Below, piece by piece: positions 6,384 through 7,695 of a stretch of 7,695 nucleotides of DNA. The notes under the pieces are model-generated. The model was not told the DNA's origin, did not search any database, and was given only the letters and a program-made list of their open reading frames with translations. Origin of the DNA: Bacteroidota bacterium. Its GTDB lineage: Bacteria > Bacteroidota > Bacteroidia > Flavobacteriales > Flavobacteriaceae. Numbering within the stretch: position 1 is the first letter of the stretch; every line of letters begins with the position of its first letter. A program made the position numbers and the translations under genes. The stretch lies in the NCBI GenBank assembly GCA_018656255.1, contig JABHYI010000060.1, forward strand, positions 1 through 7,695, written 5' to 3'.

Positions 6384-7695
6384 TTAATAATGATAATTTT
6401 TACTTTCTTTCATGAAAGGGTTGTTTTTCAACACTAAAGGCGCTTTTGTTAATGCTGTGAAAACAACAAAAATGAAAAGTCCAAGGAAGAATAATACAGC
6501 CCCTATTTCTGGTATTCCTATAAACCAGCTTTTTCCAACTGTTCCAGGCATTACCATCACAAAAATATCTATATAATGTCCTACAAGTATTACAATACCT
6601 GTTAGTACCACAAACCAGTTAACACGTTTGTAATCACTGTTCATTAACAGCAGTAGCGGGAATAAAAAGTTCATTGCCAACATACCAAAGAATGGCAAAT
6701 TAAAGTCTTCAATACGCGTCATGAAATAGGTAACCTCTTCAGGTATGTTTGCGTACCAAATCAACATAAATTGAGAGAACCATAAGTAGGTCCAGAAAAT
6801 ACTAAAGCCAAACATAAACTTAGCCAAATCATGGATGTGACTGTCATTTACTATTTCAAGATATCCTTGAGATTTTAAAAATATTGTAATTAATGCAATT
6901 GTTGTTATAGCACACACCATCATTCCAGCAAGAACATACCAACCAAATAAGGTTGAGAACCAGTGTGGGTCAAAGCTCATAATCCAATCCCAAGACATCA
7001 TAGACTCGGTATATAAAAAGAATACTAAGAACCCAGCTGAAATTCTGAAGGTCTTTTTAAAGTTACTGTAGTCATTTTCTTTTGCGGTATCACCTGCACG
7101 AGAAAACTTAACTGCAAAGTGACGGTAAGTAATCCAACCACCTAAAAATATAGCAGCTCTTATAAGCATCCATGTTCCGTTGAGCCAACCAGCTTTACCT
7201 TGAAGAAGTACATCATGTGCAACAACCTCTGGATCTGCCCATACAAATAGATGGTTGATATGGAATCCTGATAAACCTAACAAAACAAACATAATGATTC
7301 CACCAGGTACTAGGTAGGCAGTAACAGCTTCCATTACTCTAAAAAGTACTGGAGACCAACCGGCCTGAGCAGCAAAATTTACTGCATAAAAAGCCAATGC
7401 TCCAAGTGCAATCATAAAGAAAAAGAAACAAGCAACATACAAGGCAGACCAAGGTCTGTTTTGTAGTTGATGTAAGGTATGCTCTAAGTGTTTCTGCTCG
7501 TCTGCAGCGTCATGAGAGGCTCCATGAGCAGCAGCATCACCATGACTGTCTTTGATTGTGTCGTGACTCTCGTTAGAGGCCTCACCGTGATCATCACCAT
7601 GTGCCGCCATCATTTGTTTTACCTCTGCAGTAGATCCTGGAGCAGACAAAAATCCTGCACCAATACCAACAGCACCAAGCACCATCAATATGATA
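6384..7695 (-). CDS. actF: Alternative complex III membrane subunit ActF (quinol:cytochrome c oxidoreductase), 5' end outside window
   Basis: ActF is one of the two NrfD/PsrC-like polytopic subunits of alternative complex III, which oxidises menaquinol and reduces cytochrome c or the oxidase directly. The visible 436 residues (numbered from the codon at 7694) begin inside a hydrophobic helix (IILMVLGAVGIGAGF). Next comes a polar, His/Asp-rich stretch (32-75), then about nine further membrane spans (near 83-109, 123-144, 175-190, 216-235, 248-272, 293-314, 333-351, 359-381, 396-417). The segment SMMSWDWIMSFDPHWFSTLF (231-250) is typical of the family as I recall it. In-frame TTG (7688) and ATG (7685) codons lie in the first helix, but the frame stays open to the edge, so the true start is probably beyond it. 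Tight linkage to coxB and coxA supports ActF over other NrfD-like proteins. ActC, its paralogue, is the main alternative but normally lies earlier in the operon. Confidence 0.9.
   Translation of the reverse strand, partial: IILMVLGAVGIGAGFLSAPGSTAEVKQMMAAHGDDHGEASNESHDTIKDSHGDAAAHGASHDAADEQKHLEHTLHQLQNRPWSALYVACFFFFMIALGALAFYAVNFAAQAGWSPVLFRVMEAVTAYLVPGGIIMFVLLGLSGFHINHLFVWADPEVVAHDVLLQGKAGWLNGTWMLIRAAIFLGGWITYRHFAVKFSRAGDTAKENDYSNFKKTFRISAGFLVFFLYTESMMSWDWIMSFDPHWFSTLFGWYVLAGMMVCAITTIALITIFLKSQGYLEIVNDSHIHDLAKFMFGFSIFWTYLWFSQFMLIWYANIPEEVTYFMTRIEDFNLPFFGMLAMNFLFPLLLLMNSDYKRVNWFVVLTGIVILVGHYIDIFVMVMPGTVGKSWFIGIPEIGAVLFFLGLFIFVVFTALTKAPLVLKNNPFMKESKNYHY

Larger units (their letters stand above)
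3462..7695 (-). other. End of the act-cox respiratory operon (actF-coxB-coxA)
   Basis: Three minus-strand genes follow one another with gaps of 21 and 15 bases and no room for internal promoters or terminators between them. They are closed by the strong hairpin at 3407-3458. In known flavobacterial genomes the preceding genes are actA to actE, so the promoter should lie several kilobases beyond the right edge. Co-transcription fits the known physical supercomplex of alternative complex III with aa3 oxidase in Flavobacterium johnsoniae. Co-transcription here is inferred from spacing and orientation only. Confidence 0.85.

Noticed and set aside
7683..7688. TTG/ATG codons as the true start of actF
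   Set aside because: The reading frame continues without a stop to the right edge, and these codons sit in the middle of a hydrophobic helix. The start is therefore more likely outside the window.
1..7695. Mobile elements, CRISPR repeats, tRNA/rRNA genes, riboswitches or defence genes
   Set aside because: Coding sequence of recognisable housekeeping genes fills nearly the whole window. I saw no direct repeats, transposase motifs, repeat-spacer pattern or structured RNA in the short intergenic regions.

Overview
The window looks like ordinary chromosomal core sequence from an AT-rich member of the Bacteroidota, most likely a Flavobacteriia. Three observations support this. The cytochrome oxidase genes coxB and coxA directly follow a gene for a membrane subunit of alternative complex III, an order familiar from flavobacteria. 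The encoded RuvB, PPC and Cox proteins carry motif variants that I associate with that lineage (TAHPTQ in PPC, CNKIC in CoxB). The start codons lack strong Shine-Dalgarno sequences. The genus cannot be read from this stretch.

Layout from left to right: (1) The 5' part of ruvB, on the minus strand, runs off the left edge. (2) A 164-base divergent intergenic region separates it from ppc. (3) ppc encodes a complete phosphoenolpyruvate carboxylase on the plus strand. (4) An 80-base convergent intergenic region holds one strong, near-symmetrical hairpin that can end transcription from both sides. (5) On the minus strand, read from the right edge inward, are actF (its first codons lie outside the window), coxB and coxA. 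They are separated by only 21 and 15 bases and so almost certainly form the end of one operon.

Functionally, the right half is the terminal part of an aerobic respiratory chain. Alternative complex III (ActF is one of its membrane subunits) oxidises quinol and passes electrons through cytochrome c to the CuA centre of CoxB. CoxA then reduces oxygen at its haem a3/CuB site while pumping protons. All metal ligands and the main proton-channel residues of CoxA and CoxB are visible. PPC supplies oxaloacetate anaplerotically from phosphoenolpyruvate and bicarbonate. RuvB is the Holliday-junction branch-migration motor and is unrelated in function to its neighbours.

I found no mobile element, CRISPR array, RNA gene, pseudogene or unknown gene, and no sign of an undescribed system. 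The points worth a second look are lineage-specific details: a large insertion in the CuA domain of CoxB, histidine-rich segments in ActF and CoxA, motif variants in PPC, the shared terminator, and a possible leaderless ruvB transcript.
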